Positions 47,783 through 60,300 of a DNA stretch of 64,000 bases are shown here, one piece after another. Each line of letters opens with the position of its first letter. The first letter of the stretch is position 1. The notes beneath the pieces are model-generated. The model ran no database searches. It was not told where the DNA came from and worked only from the letters and a program-made list of their open reading frames with translations. The stretch is taken from the NCBI GenBank assembly GCA_016748015.1, contig JAAOMT010000599.1, forward strand, positions 282,151 to 346,150. Direction: 5' to 3'. Source of the stretch: Geosiphon pyriformis. Lineage: Eukaryota > Glomeromycota > Glomeromycetes > Archaeosporales > Geosiphonaceae. The translations under genes were made by a program, and so were the position numbers.

Positions 47783-50700
47783 ACCTTTTGACAAAAATAA
47801 AGCTTTGATCTTAGATTTTACTTTTGTTATGTCTTTTTAATAATATTGTGTAAAATTAATTAAAAGTATTTATAATTATAAAAAAACATGTAATTTTTTT
47901 CTAAATTAAATTGTATGTTATATAATTTAAATATATGTTATTATAACGCTTTAATTAAAAAAATTAATAAAATAAATGCTTATTATAAAAATTATTAATT
48001 TATATCAAAATATTAATATTACTAATAATACAATTAAAAAAATATTTAAAAAAAATTTGGATATTATTTGTAAAAACAATTAAAAAAACAATCCAAATAT
48101 ATATTTATTATTATTGTTATTAATAAAATGTGGTTTATTCTAGTTACATAAAGTTATTATAGATGTAGATCATGTATTTTTGACATGTGATCAGCTATTC
48201 GATTCAAATATTTGTTTTTTATATTATTATAAATTCAAATAACAAGTTAATAAATAGCAAAAGTTTAAACAAAAAATTAAATATATAAGTAATTTAATCA
48301 ATATAACTAGATTTAAATCTGAAAGTAAAAAAATTATTTTTTAATTTGCTTTACAATTTTAAAACAGTATTTGCAGTGTTTTTTAAACTACAAACAAAAT
48401 AATTGTTTTAGATTGTTGTTATTAATAAAATTTACATGTAATAATACTTTTTAGATCTTAATTAAAACAATATTATTTATTGCTAATTTTAAATAAAACT
48501 TCTAATTTGGTTTTTATAATGTTAAAAAATTAGAAAATTTTATTATTAAGAAATATATTAATAAAATTAAAAAAATCTAATTTTAAAACTTAAAAATAAT
48601 ATTAAAAAATACAAATAAAAAGCAAATAAAAAACATTAAAAGACATTAATATTTAAAATAAATAATAAAATATAATTTTTATAAAAAATATTAAATTAGT
48701 ACAGTTTTATAAAAAGTAAAAAAATAACTGAAATATTTAATTACTCAAAAAGAGTATTTATTTTGAAAACAACTTAAGATATGTTAATAGTGTTATAAAT
48801 GTATTAAAATTAGTTTTATGTCTGGTATCTTAATAAATTTGTTTCAATTAAAAAACATTGTTTAAAAAATAATAATACTACAAACATATAAAATATCATG
48901 AAATTTTAAATTATTTTAGAATATTTCAGTCATCTTACAAATTCAGTTAAAAAAAATTGATTAAATCTAATTCAGTTCTTTAAACAGATTAATACCAGTT
49001 ATAGAATTATAGCTTAAATAGTCTTATTTTTTTGTTTTCTTGAATTTATTTACTCCAGTAACTCTTGCTTTTTTACTTGTACAAATCTTAACACAAACAT
49101 CAAGTTCATATTACAAAAACAAATTTTAAACAATATTAATTAAAGAAAACTTTGTTTTTAATATTATTGTAAAATATACAATTGAATCACAAAGTTTTTT
49201 TTAATTTAAAATTGTTTTTTAAAGCATTATAAATTCATTTACAATATCCATAAAACTTTATTTAAAAGCATTTCAACACTAATTGCTATTTTGATAAAAC
49301 TGGTGCAGATTTTTGAAGTTACTTTAAATTTAAGAAAATAAGTGAAAAAATTGATTTTGCTGTGCTTGATTTCTTTGTAATTGAGTATTTAAGTCAAATG
49401 GGAGAACAAAGATAGAAAAGAAAAAGCTTTTAACAGACAAAGTAACCAAAAATGCAGGTAGATTTGGCTATTAAGTATTTTTTATTTTTAGTAGATTTAT
49501 CGAAATTCATTCTTATTGCTACCCACGAGACCAAAAAAACATCTTTATCTCTTAGATTGAAATAATGCGGACGCTGCTCAATTAAAAAAAAATTTCTTGG
49601 ATAAATATTGCTATTGATTCTTGGTACCTTCCCTTTTATTCAATTTTACTTTGTTAATACTAATTTTTGTGCTCAAAAGTAAGAAGTGAAAACATAAATG
49701 GTAATTAGATTTTATCGAAACCCTAAAAAGAAATGACGAAAAAAAATATGGGCCTAAGAAAAATCTGTGGCACTTGGGAAATTATGATCCCTGAAATTTG
49801 TTCGTGGCGCCAGTGTTCATTTTATCTGGTTTTGTTTACAGCATGCCCCATATTATGATCAATATCAAGTTTAGATTTCACCTTTTCAACGAAATCTGAA
49901 ACTTAGAAATAGACCCTGACTTCCAACATGAAAACTCATATCTAGAACTTATATAGCTGAAAATTATTTTGGGTAACAAAAAAAAATCAAGAGTTCAAAT
50001 ATTTCCCAGATAGTAAAGCATATGAAATCAAATAGGAACTATTTAAAACATTACAATAAAGTGTAAACAAACTGCGTAAATTGACAGATAAATATCAACC
50101 CCTTTTTTGAATAGGAAAAATTACCCAAAAGGTGAATTAAAGAATGACTGTGAAATTTTTAACTTTGAAATTTATAGATCTTATGTTAGAATTGCGTGAT
50201 CTACTAACTTAAAGAACAACATTTTGAAAGTCTTTTTTTCTTAGATTTTCATTTAATTTGTCATTTGAATTAATTTCTTTTTCTTATAAACAAATGGACT
50301 AAATGGTCCCGTTCTAGGTGTTCACTTGAAGCGTAAATTGCCAACACTTGATGATCATTTGATATTTTTCCGGTGGAAAACTTTATTAGGCAATACCATA
50401 ACCTAAAATCTAATCTTATAAGTAATTGTGATTAGTTTTGAGTGATAGTACCAGGAATCACATTTTTCGAATCATCCATAAATTAGTGATTCTATGATGA
50501 GTAGGTTGTGTACACTCTCGAAAAGCCTATCATAAAAAGAACAATCCACATCATGCATCAGATCGTTCCAGATCCCACTCATTAGATAATCAACCTGTCA
50601 CACAAACTTCGGGTATTGTTCTTTTTTGTCCTAAGCATGGATTTGGATTTTCGGTTTTTTGGTAAATAACAATCCCCATATAAGCGAAAAAAATTATAAT

Positions 50701-52799
50701 GTTTACTGCGCAGAATATAAAATTTTGGAAGTTCGACAAGCTAGTTTCTGCAGTCTTAAAATTCTACGCTTGGAATTTTTGCCAAAATGGGTGATATTAA
50801 TTTTAGGCTTTTTAAATTCATCATGGACAAAAAAGTTGACTTGTTCAAATCTTAGTTTGGTAATAATTATATGGAATCGATAAATTTAATTTCACAGATG
50901 ACGATTTTTACAATTTTTTTTAAATTTATTTAAAAAATTTAATGAGGAAATAATTTAAGCGTCTCTCAAAAATTCGTGGGTAATTATGATTGGGCTATCA
51001 ATAAAAAATCTTTCTTTTGTATAGCAAATATATTGCTTGCATTTGTTTGAGTTTATTTTTGATATATTTTTGAGCTGAATAATTGAAAACGAAATAAGTT
51101 AATAATAAATTGAATCTTTTAAATATCTTAAATCAACTCAATAATTTAAACTTTCACTCATCTAAAATCAAAAACAATTAATCCTAATTGTAGTTATAAA
51201 TATTGTATGTTTATATTTAATATTGGTGAGGATTTTTATGTAAAAAATATATTCAAAAAATATATTTTTACAAAAATATGTTTAAAATGATTTCAAGAAA
51301 TTAGAAAATAAAATAAAAATGATTTTTAATTGTTGCACATATTAAATTGGAACAAAAAAATTATTATTATTTTTCAATAGTTTTTTTGAAAATTTATTTT
51401 TTAATTATTTGAGAGTTTTTCGTGTTCATTATTTATTCAAAAATTATTGCATATGTCAAAAATATTTTTTTAAAAATATATTATTGAAAATAATTTATTA
51501 TAAAGAAATTCAAAAAAAAAGAGTATTTGATTTTTAAGATAATTTATTATTTTTGAATTATATCTGAATTTTTAAAATTAATTCTTTTGAATGAAATAAA
51601 AAAATTATCATTTACAAGATTTTTTTTAAATGAACTATTTCTTTATAAATTTAGTATAATTATAAAAAAATTACTTTCAAGCTTGTATTTCAATTGATGT
51701 AAAATTTCCAGTTTATTTTTGAAAATTAACTCTTTAGTTTGACTTTACATTTCCATCATCAATAAGAAATCTATTCAAAATTAAATGATTATGCTAAAAT
51801 TAATGAAAATAGAAAATTTAGAATTCATAGGAAATGAAGATCAAAAAATAGAAAAAAAAAAGCAAATTCAGATGCATACTTCAATTCGAATTGCACTTCT
51901 CTCGATAAATCAACCATTAAAAATTAATTAATTGAACTTTACTTGATAATAAAATATTATGTGATTCATGTTATGTTCCGAGACAATTATTATTGTGATT
52001 AAAGTTTGTAAATCATATTGCGCAACTTGTGGAGCGCAAAAATTTACTATAACTCATATAGGTTTGAAATTATTCTTTCGAATAGAATTATCCTGAATCT
52101 TTGCTTTGTTTATTCAAATATTAGATTTCTTTTGGTTGAGCCTGGACTTTTTTTCCTCACGATTCACTTGGTTTTCTATTTTTATCATTATTATAAATTA
52201 AATAATTTCAAGAAAAAATAATAAAATATCTAGACTTTTAATGATTCAATAATTAAAAAAATCTAGTTGAATTTTTATAATAATTTACGAACCAAATTTG
52301 GTTAGATTTTATTTTCATATTAACCTAACTTGGAATTATCGCGAAACCTTTCAACATGACTAATTTTTTCTGCAAAGAATTGCCATGATAGAGTCTCATG
52401 ATTAGCATCTGGTTGGGGAGCATCATGAAACAACAACCAATCAAAAACCATATGTGTGACAAGTTGGGTCGTCAACAATGGCGAATTTTTGTTTAACATA
52501 AACGATGATCAATTTTTTAATTTGTCGATCTAATTGTTATCAAGATCAAGTATCCAATCTATCCATTAATCCGGAGAGTCGTAGCTTGCAATTGTGTCTC
52601 GGAGAAAATCTCTTATCAAGTAAATTTTCGGCTTATTTTTATGGGTTTCAAGTTAAAGGTTATGTGATGTGGTGATTAGGATGAAAGCTAGCGAGTTTAG
52701 TGTATTTTTGAATAATTAAAACTCGCATGATGAGAAGAGGTACATTATTAAATGAATCGAACTTGAGATTTAATTAATCTTTAAAAATGCCCAAGAAAC
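47783..52799. other. Extremely AT-rich gene desert, few microsatellites
   Basis: About 47.8-49.4 kb is nearly all A and T. Unlike DNA left of 43 kb, long trinucleotide arrays are absent. No gene is supported. The open frames at 50659-50883 and 52018-52221 have no recognisable content. Confidence 0.55.
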
Positions 52800-52836
52800 T
52801 TGACCATTTTCACCAAAAAATCAACAATAATTTTTC

Positions 52837-53233
52837 GATTTCGATCAAATCTTAAACTTTATCAAGTGTTGGTAAACACTAAATTGCGAACATTATTGCG
52901 TGCTGATGAGAGAGGGAATTTTCTTTGGGGTCTTTATTCTGCAAAAGGTTTTCTATCTCATGAAAAAAATCTACACAAAATTTCCATAATAAAAAAAATG
53001 TGTCATGAAGCAAGAAGTTTATTGGATGATGAAAGATTGTGGTGAGATGAATATCGTAAAAGCTTGTTATTAATTAATTGCGAAATTTTGTTTGTAGGAT
53101 AGGGCTGAATGTCAACAAAATAACAAGGGAAATTTTAAAAAGTCGGGTAAAAATCTCCTCGTTAAAAATAAATCATGCCATTATTGAGAATGATATTTTC
53201 TTGTTTATATTGATCGGCTTAGTAAATAAATGA
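52837..53233 (+). CDS. Possible two-exon coding fragment, unknown product
   Basis: An open frame (codons within 52800-53041) reads as protein-like sequence from about 52852: LYQVLVNTKLRTLLRADERG, then NFLWGLYSAKGFLSHEKN and a stretch ending DDERLW. Its stop is avoided if a 56-nt intron is removed (GTGAGA donor at 53042, TTTGTAG acceptor ending 53097). The frame then continues IGLNVNKITREILKSR to a stop at 53231-53233. The junction TG|G restores Trp. Codon choice and residue mix look coding, unlike the flanks, but there is no clear start exon and I recognise no family. It could be an internal part of a decayed gene. Left boundary uncertain. Confidence 0.35.
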
Positions 53234-56150
53234 CTGAATATACTTTTCATCGAAATAAAAAAAAAAAATCAAATCAAATCAGCTACTTTAATTTCTAATT
53301 GAGAGGTGAACTTAATGACACGATCTTCATCTGTAATAAAAATTTTCTTTCTATCATATTAGCTTGGGAAAATTTACAAGTAAAACTTTATAGTTATTGG
53401 CCAAACGTGTTTCATAATGATAGCCTCTACAAAAATTAGTAAAAGCTCTAGTTACTAAAATGGTTTTATGAATCTTTGAAGCAAACAATCTCGCAACCAA
53501 AAAAAGAGTTATTGGTGTGATGATTCACTGATATTCCAGAGTACAACGATAAATTTTATTTATTCCTTTTTTGACAGTAAATGAAGTATTTGTTTGGAAT
53601 CATCCGCAAGAAACGATTCTTGGCCGTAAAGAAATCGAAATGAACATCAAGACACAATATCAAAAACATGTTATCAGTAAATAAGAGATGTTGTAATAAA
53701 TTACACAAATCACATCTGTGATGTCATTAATACATTTATCTTCCTATGGATAAGTTTCATTGGAAAAGAAAAGGCTTATTCGCAACTTCTTGAGCCAGAA
53801 ATATAAATTTTTGAATGCTATGCAACTTCCTAAAGAAAACTTAAGAAACTAGTATAATGTCACCCATCCCGTCAAATATGTAATCTTATCGGTTTTCGTT
53901 TTTTACCTGCGCTTTATTCTATTTTTGAGGCAATTGCTTTGCTACCACCCGCTGCTTCCAAAGTATGCTAGAATGCTTGCTTGTTCATTCTGTCGTTTTT
54001 GCATACTCTGATTCTCTGCGGGTTCCACCTTCTCCATGTTTTTATATTGTTGTCTTTAAAATGGGACCTACAAAAGCATTTTTAACACTGGCCTCATAAA
54101 CCCATCAACTTACAAAAAATAGAATCAAAGGGAAAGTAGAATGTTAAGGAGTGCATATATGTATATGCTAAAATTATAGATTTCTTCAATCTCGGAGTAG
54201 CCTTCATGATACTTCCAAATAATTAACTCTATTAATATGTCGACGCGGTAAACAGCTTGGCACCTAGAAGTGAAGCGCAGCACAAGTACATCGTATTCTG
54301 AATAATATCAAGAGACCAATAAAAAGAAATCTGAGCGTGACTTGATGGATTGCAAGTCAAATACTTTTTTTCTGGAAGTGCATCCAGTTGAGGCTGGTAA
54401 TCCTACTATTGAGATATTAGGCATTCCCTAATATCGATAATAGCGTGCTAGGTTGAAGCAGAATACCTCTGTGAGGCAGGGTAGACTGCTTCTGGGATTT
54501 CAAGTCAACAAAGCATTAAAACATAATTAACAATCTCTCTGTTAATTTTATGATAACATGAAGTGATTCGCATTGGCAAGGGAAATGCAGGAGCACCTTA
54601 ATTCTCCAAGACAAAAGCTTTGTTAATTAGCTTTATAATTGTGTGGCAGCAACGAAACTGTTGATTTGACTTTGGAGAAGTATATGAAAGGTCATATGGA
54701 GACAACGAGATTAACTTATATAATTAAATCCTTTTAGCACGACAAGTTTCTTTCATAATATCAATGATTCCCATATTTTTATTTTTATTTAAATGACAAA
54801 TCAAAGTCCAAGAATTTTTTGATGGTTCCTTCTATGAATTCAAGTCACTAAAGACTAATAAATCAGAAGATTTCAAGGTTATTAAAAATATCAAGCAATA
54901 CCTTTTACCATAATATCCGTCCATTTGTCAAGGATGAATTTAAAGTTGTCATTTTGTGAAACATGTAATTGAATCAAATATAATTAACTAAAAATATATC
55001 TAATGATTAAAAAGCCATGAGTTTGGATGAATTGAATAAAATAAATTCATGGAATAACCTAGTGCTGCTGATAAAAACCAGCTAATCACCAAAGTAAAAG
55101 ATCTACTGGCAGGCAAAGACACTCTGGTCCCCAAGTTGAAGAAATACCAGAACAGCTTCCCAAAGAAAATTTATAGTTTCTTTGGGGTATTAAATGTCGT
55201 TGGAAAATCACCTAGATGCACATGATAGGAACAAATCGGATAGTTACAGCGAGTGAAAATTCGAAAATCAAGAGATATTTATCCTAACCAAAATTTGGTT
55301 TGTGAATGAACACAAATCCTATTGATGAATGTTTTTAGAAAACAAAAGCACCTTACAAGTCAAACATTTTATCTTCATTACTACTTATGAATATATCACA
55401 TTCAAAACTATAATTAGTCAGAGTATAAGTTTTAATTTTAATTTTAAAAAAAGGGATAATATGACATGATAAAAATATCAAAAAGCTAGGTTTATGCGAT
55501 AAAGGTATTAATTAATCTTATTATCCCATTTTTTTCTATCCTCCAAGACATAAAAAAACTAGGTGGGATTTTTTACTAAATATGAGTACAATAGTTATTG
55601 ATTGAGCCTAGCTCTTGAAAAAAAAGAAAGATACTAATTTAGTAAAATAAAGATAAATAAAACTTAATTTATAATTAGGATAAATTAAGAGTTGTTCGTG
55701 GTTATAATAGATTAAAAGTGGTTATTTTTACTTAACAAAATAGTCAAAAATTTTTCAAACCATAATTAATTGACTAATTATTAATTTATAAAAAGGTTTT
55801 ATTTGATATAAAAATATAAACAGTGTACCATGGGAAAGGAAAATAAAAAGATAACTTTTAATTAAAAGCTTTATAATAAAAACACCAATTATTCGAAAAA
55901 TGGTTTATTTTAAAAACCTTAAAATTTTAAATCATTAAAAATTCACATTATTTAAGCAATATAAAAAATTTGAGGTACAAACATTAGGCATTAAAAATCA
56001 TATTATATTAATTCATTAATACAATATGTAAATAAAAAATATGTGATTGTAATATTTTTTTGGAGAGGTCAGTATTGTTACAATTATGATCAAATATTAT
56101 TTTATGTTGTTTTTATTAATAAAAATGACCATATTAATTATGGTTTTTAC

Positions 56151-56198
<48 letters not shown>

Positions 56199-57158
56199 TA
56201 TGAATATTAAATCAATCAATCAATAAACAAATAAATTTAGCTTTATAATATAAAAAGTTTTATTCAAATAATAAGTTTTAAGACTTAAAATTATCGGTTT
56301 TCTAAAATAGTAAAGTATAATTTAAAATTTGTATTATTACTAGATTTATACCGGAAAATAAAATTCCGCAGTTGTGATTTGAAAGTAATGGATTTTGAAA
56401 GTTAATGTAAAGTTATTATTGAATTTTAAAAAAATACATATGTAATAAAGATTTTTTATTTGCAAAGTTTCAATTCAAATTTTTCATTTTATAAAAACTT
56501 TAAATAAAAATGAATCTTGGATGGTTTTATACAGTTACCAAATCTATTAATTTACATGTGATTAAGCTTTTCCCTACAATTTTATTTCAACGTTGATCAT
56601 AACAATTCGCTAAATGCTGAGTAAAGTATATATATGCCATTTAAATCTAGGGATTTAAAACAAGTGAAACTACCTTCAAGTTTTCAAGAGCCAAGATTTT
56701 TTTCAATTAATTTTTTGGCAAAAATAAAATATTTATTGAGAATTTTTAAAATAGTTATTAATTTCGTTGATAAATGAAAAAAGTTGGTTCCGATAGGATG
56801 AATTTGGATATTCTCACACTTTTACCGTGCATGTGAAAAATTGTCAATCACGCTGATCCCGAAGTTGTGCCATTTTCACAGATAATGCCTCATTATTATT
56901 GACAATCATTGTCGACGGCCATTCCTCCGTTTAGAGAAAAAAACGAAGTTACGACATCAAAATTTACGATCCTATATCTGAGAATTAAAAATAGATGGCG
57001 CCATATTACCAATAAAAACTTTAAAATTTTAATTTGTCAAAATTAATTAATGATAAGACAATTGTAAATTCAAGATTTACCGAGTTTTTTTTATATAGAG
57101 ATTAATGACTCAGCAATTAAATTTTCAAGGAAAAGTATGCCATAATCCACAACCGCAA
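53234..57158. other. AT-rich DNA with a less AT-rich island at 53.9-54.6 kb
   Basis: The island (about 53880-54620) has a more mixed composition, with short frames on both strands. On the minus strand about 53940-54030 reads MEKVEPAENQSMQKRQNEQ, ending at a stop after about 30 residues. None is identifiable. It looks like old mobile-element or gene debris. The only clear array is (AAT)n at 56154-56199. Confidence 0.4.
56154..56199. repeat. (AAT)n microsatellite
   Basis: About 15 AAT units; the only long trinucleotide array right of 47.8 kb. Confidence 0.95.
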
Positions 57159-57356
57159 TTATTTTACTCTACCTGTATCATAAATTGTCATATAGCCTGG
57201 TTGAACCATCCAAGTTACCACATGCTTTTGATCTGTTGCCTTTTGAGGTAAATCGAACAAAGACTTTTCATGGCTCGGCTTGTTGATTATCCATTTTAAA
57301 AAATTCCTTTGTTTTAGAATATCATGTGTATACACATATGTTGGCGTCTTTCTCAT
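57159..57356 (-). CDS. Small open frame with protein-like composition, unknown
   Basis: 65 codons starting MRKTPTYVYTHDILKQ and ending near MTIYDTGRVK. It includes NKPSHEKSLFDLPQKATDQK and the stretch VVTWMVQPGYMTIYDTG, with a balanced residue mix unusual for this AT-rich region. An ACAG|GTAGAG word near the end could be a splice donor, so it may be an exon of a larger or decayed gene. No family recognised. Confidence 0.3.
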   Translation of the reverse strand: MRKTPTYVYTHDILKQRNFLKWIINKPSHEKSLFDLPQKATDQKHVVTWMVQPGYMTIYDTGRVK

Positions 57357-60300
57357 TTGGATCTTTTATCTAGATATTGTGGGTTGAGTGTTTTGAATTT
57401 GAGATCTAAAATAGTCGTAAACAAAAATCAATCGAAACTTCTTTTCTCTTGCTCTAGAATTTACCCCGAGTGTCTACCCTTTATTATATTGCCTCATGGT
57501 CTTTCCAAGTTAGTATTTTATTCAAGCTCCATTTTAAAATGTTAGTTTTAAAGAAGGTTGTCTTCAATTTAAATCATATCAAAAAGAAGAAGAAGGCAGA
57601 ATTTTAGATTCGATTTTATTGAATGATGCTTAGATTTGAAAGATCTGAAATTCATAGAGTCCTCACATCTTGGAATAAATTAATTACTATTTAAGTCAAT
57701 TATTGACCTACAGTAGAATTTTTGCTCAATTACTTTTATGAGAGAAAAACTAATTTTAGACATCTAATTTAAGTTGAGATTTTTGAAATTTTTTCCTTTT
57801 CTTTTTTTTCAAATTTTCTAAAGTAAATACTAATTTTATGATCTTGAAATTTATATATAATAATCTTGAGGCCAGAATTAATCATTTTGTCTTAATCTTT
57901 TCGAATTTGCATTTCCATGATTGAATCTACTTATAAAAATGACCAAGGGCTTTGAATACAAATATCTAAATGATTTAATACTATATAATTATTCAAATTG
58001 AACTTTTTCACAGATTAATTGTTAGAATAAATAAATTGTTTTGGCTTATATAAGATTTTATGAGAATTCCTTAAACTAGTGCCATAAAATTGAATTAGTA
58101 AAATTTAGAATATATATATAATTTGCATGGAATATTTAATTAAAAGAATAATTGAAAAGGCTAGGAGGGAAATTTTCTGTATAATTCACTATAAATTATT
58201 AAAATAGGTGGTATTATTTTATCTTATCTTTTGGCAGATGGTTCCCGTGGTAGTTAAGAAAGTATGATATGAATATAAAATATTTATCGTTAACACTATC
58301 ATTTTTGAATTAATGATTAAATATTATATCTTTAATCAAGTGATTAAAATTGAAAATATATAAAGTAATTCAAAATCTTTGTTGAAATACTTTTATTTTA
58401 ATTGATAATAACTATAATAATTTTTAATAACAAAGATACAAATAAGAATGTAATATACATGCAAGATATCAGATTTTAGAACCTTCCATTAGCACATGCT
58501 GCAGGGTCTATAATACGAAAGCTAATATTTCAAGGTTGAAGGGTCTGTTAAAACCACAAATAAATAAATAAATAAATAAACTAATTTTTTGAAAATGCCA
58601 ATTAAAAGTCATGGCGAGTCATGAAAAGATTTTATGGTTTAAGTATCTGTATAAATTATATTTTTCTTTAAAAGCAAACAAACAAATAAGCAAGTAAATA
58701 ATTTAGTATGTTACGCTTTTATTCATTGAATCCAATGATAGATTTTAAAAATTATACAAATCAAAGAGTATTGAGTACTTTTGAATGCAAGTATAAAAAT
58801 TTTTTTCATCTTTTGAGAATTATAATAATAACCACATTATGGTGTCTCTTTTCCAATTTAATAAAATCTGAACCCTAAAAAAGTCGACAATGATAATCTT
58901 TTTTTTTAGATCGGTTTAGACAAAAAGAGGTTAGATTAAAGATTCGCTTCGCGATGATGTTTTGATCATTGATAATTATGCTATCTAACCTGATCAAAAA
59001 AATATAGCAATACTTCATCTTTAAACATTTTTAAAATTTTTGAATAGATATTTGAACATTTTACTTTTTTTGATAATTAGATTTTATTTTTTAAATCTTT
59101 TGATAAAGATTTCTTTTTGAGCAACTAAATACATAAAAAATAGGGTACTAAATTCTCCAAGAGACTAAAATAAAAATTATTGAAACTTCCGATTTCTTTG
59201 ACCATTGCAAAAAAACTTTAACTTCTTGTTGAATTTCATTTTATAAAAATTATTAAGATTACATTTGAAAAACTCGTATCACTTTTGGAAAAAAAAGACA
59301 AACGCACAAAAGGAATTTCTTATAACCAATGAGAAATTCATAAATGTAAAAATTCTCAAATATTATTATTTAACAAAGAAAATGATAAAAACTTTTCTCA
59401 TTAAAAGACAAGAAACAAAATTTTTTCTGCTGATGACCACTAAAAAATTGCAGTGGATAAAAATTATTATTGTACTTTTTAGTTGCTAACAAAAGTTGAA
59501 TTCAATTCCTTATATATTATTATGCAAAAGAATAAGAATAATAATAATTATGCCTGAAATTAAGGAGACTCTTTCAAATTAGGTTTAACTCTTTGAGTTT
59601 TTTAGACTCGGCAAAATGAGTAAGAATTTTTTATAATCATCAAATCTATCATAAAACTTAAATTATCACCAAAAGTATTAAGCCCACCTTCATTCCTTAA
59701 TCTTTGAAATGCAGTTAATCAAATCAAAAGTAGAAATCATTAAAAATATGCAGAATTCTGAATCTGATAAAAAGATGAGAGAATTTGTGGTTAAATTTGA
59801 TCAATTCAAAAGGCTGATAATTCGTGTATGGGAAACTTTTTTCACTGATTTTTTAGAGAGTTGAATAAACTCTAAAACGGGAATTACAAGCCTGTACGCA
59901 TTGAACTATTCTCAATTTGAGATTAGGTTAGGGAAATTATTTAAAATATTAAAAAGAATTACCCCTTAATCTACACCTATATTGTATTTATTGTATTTTT
60001 TAGCTATTTATGTATTTTAAAATACTGCTCAATATCTTTATTTTTTTCTATTTAATGTTTTATCAAGTAAAACATTTTAGAAATTTTTTATATCTTTACA
60101 AAATGGGTTTGTTTTGTATTAATAATTTCATTTTAGTTTTGGTTATATTTTTAAAAAAAATTATTTTAAACTAAATTTGGTATTAATCTTATAAAATTAA
60201 ATTTGTTTCTTCCAATACTTTTTTCAAATTTGGTTATCAATTATTTTTTAATATATTTGTTATTTTAATTTTAAATTGTCATTATATATATTATATTTAT

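Noticed and set aside
57159-57240. Fanzor RuvC-I motif in QPGYMTIYDTGRV
   Set aside because: It resembles DPGxRxFxTxYDxxG only loosely, lacks the catalytic Asp and the spacing, and has no other Fanzor sequence nearby.
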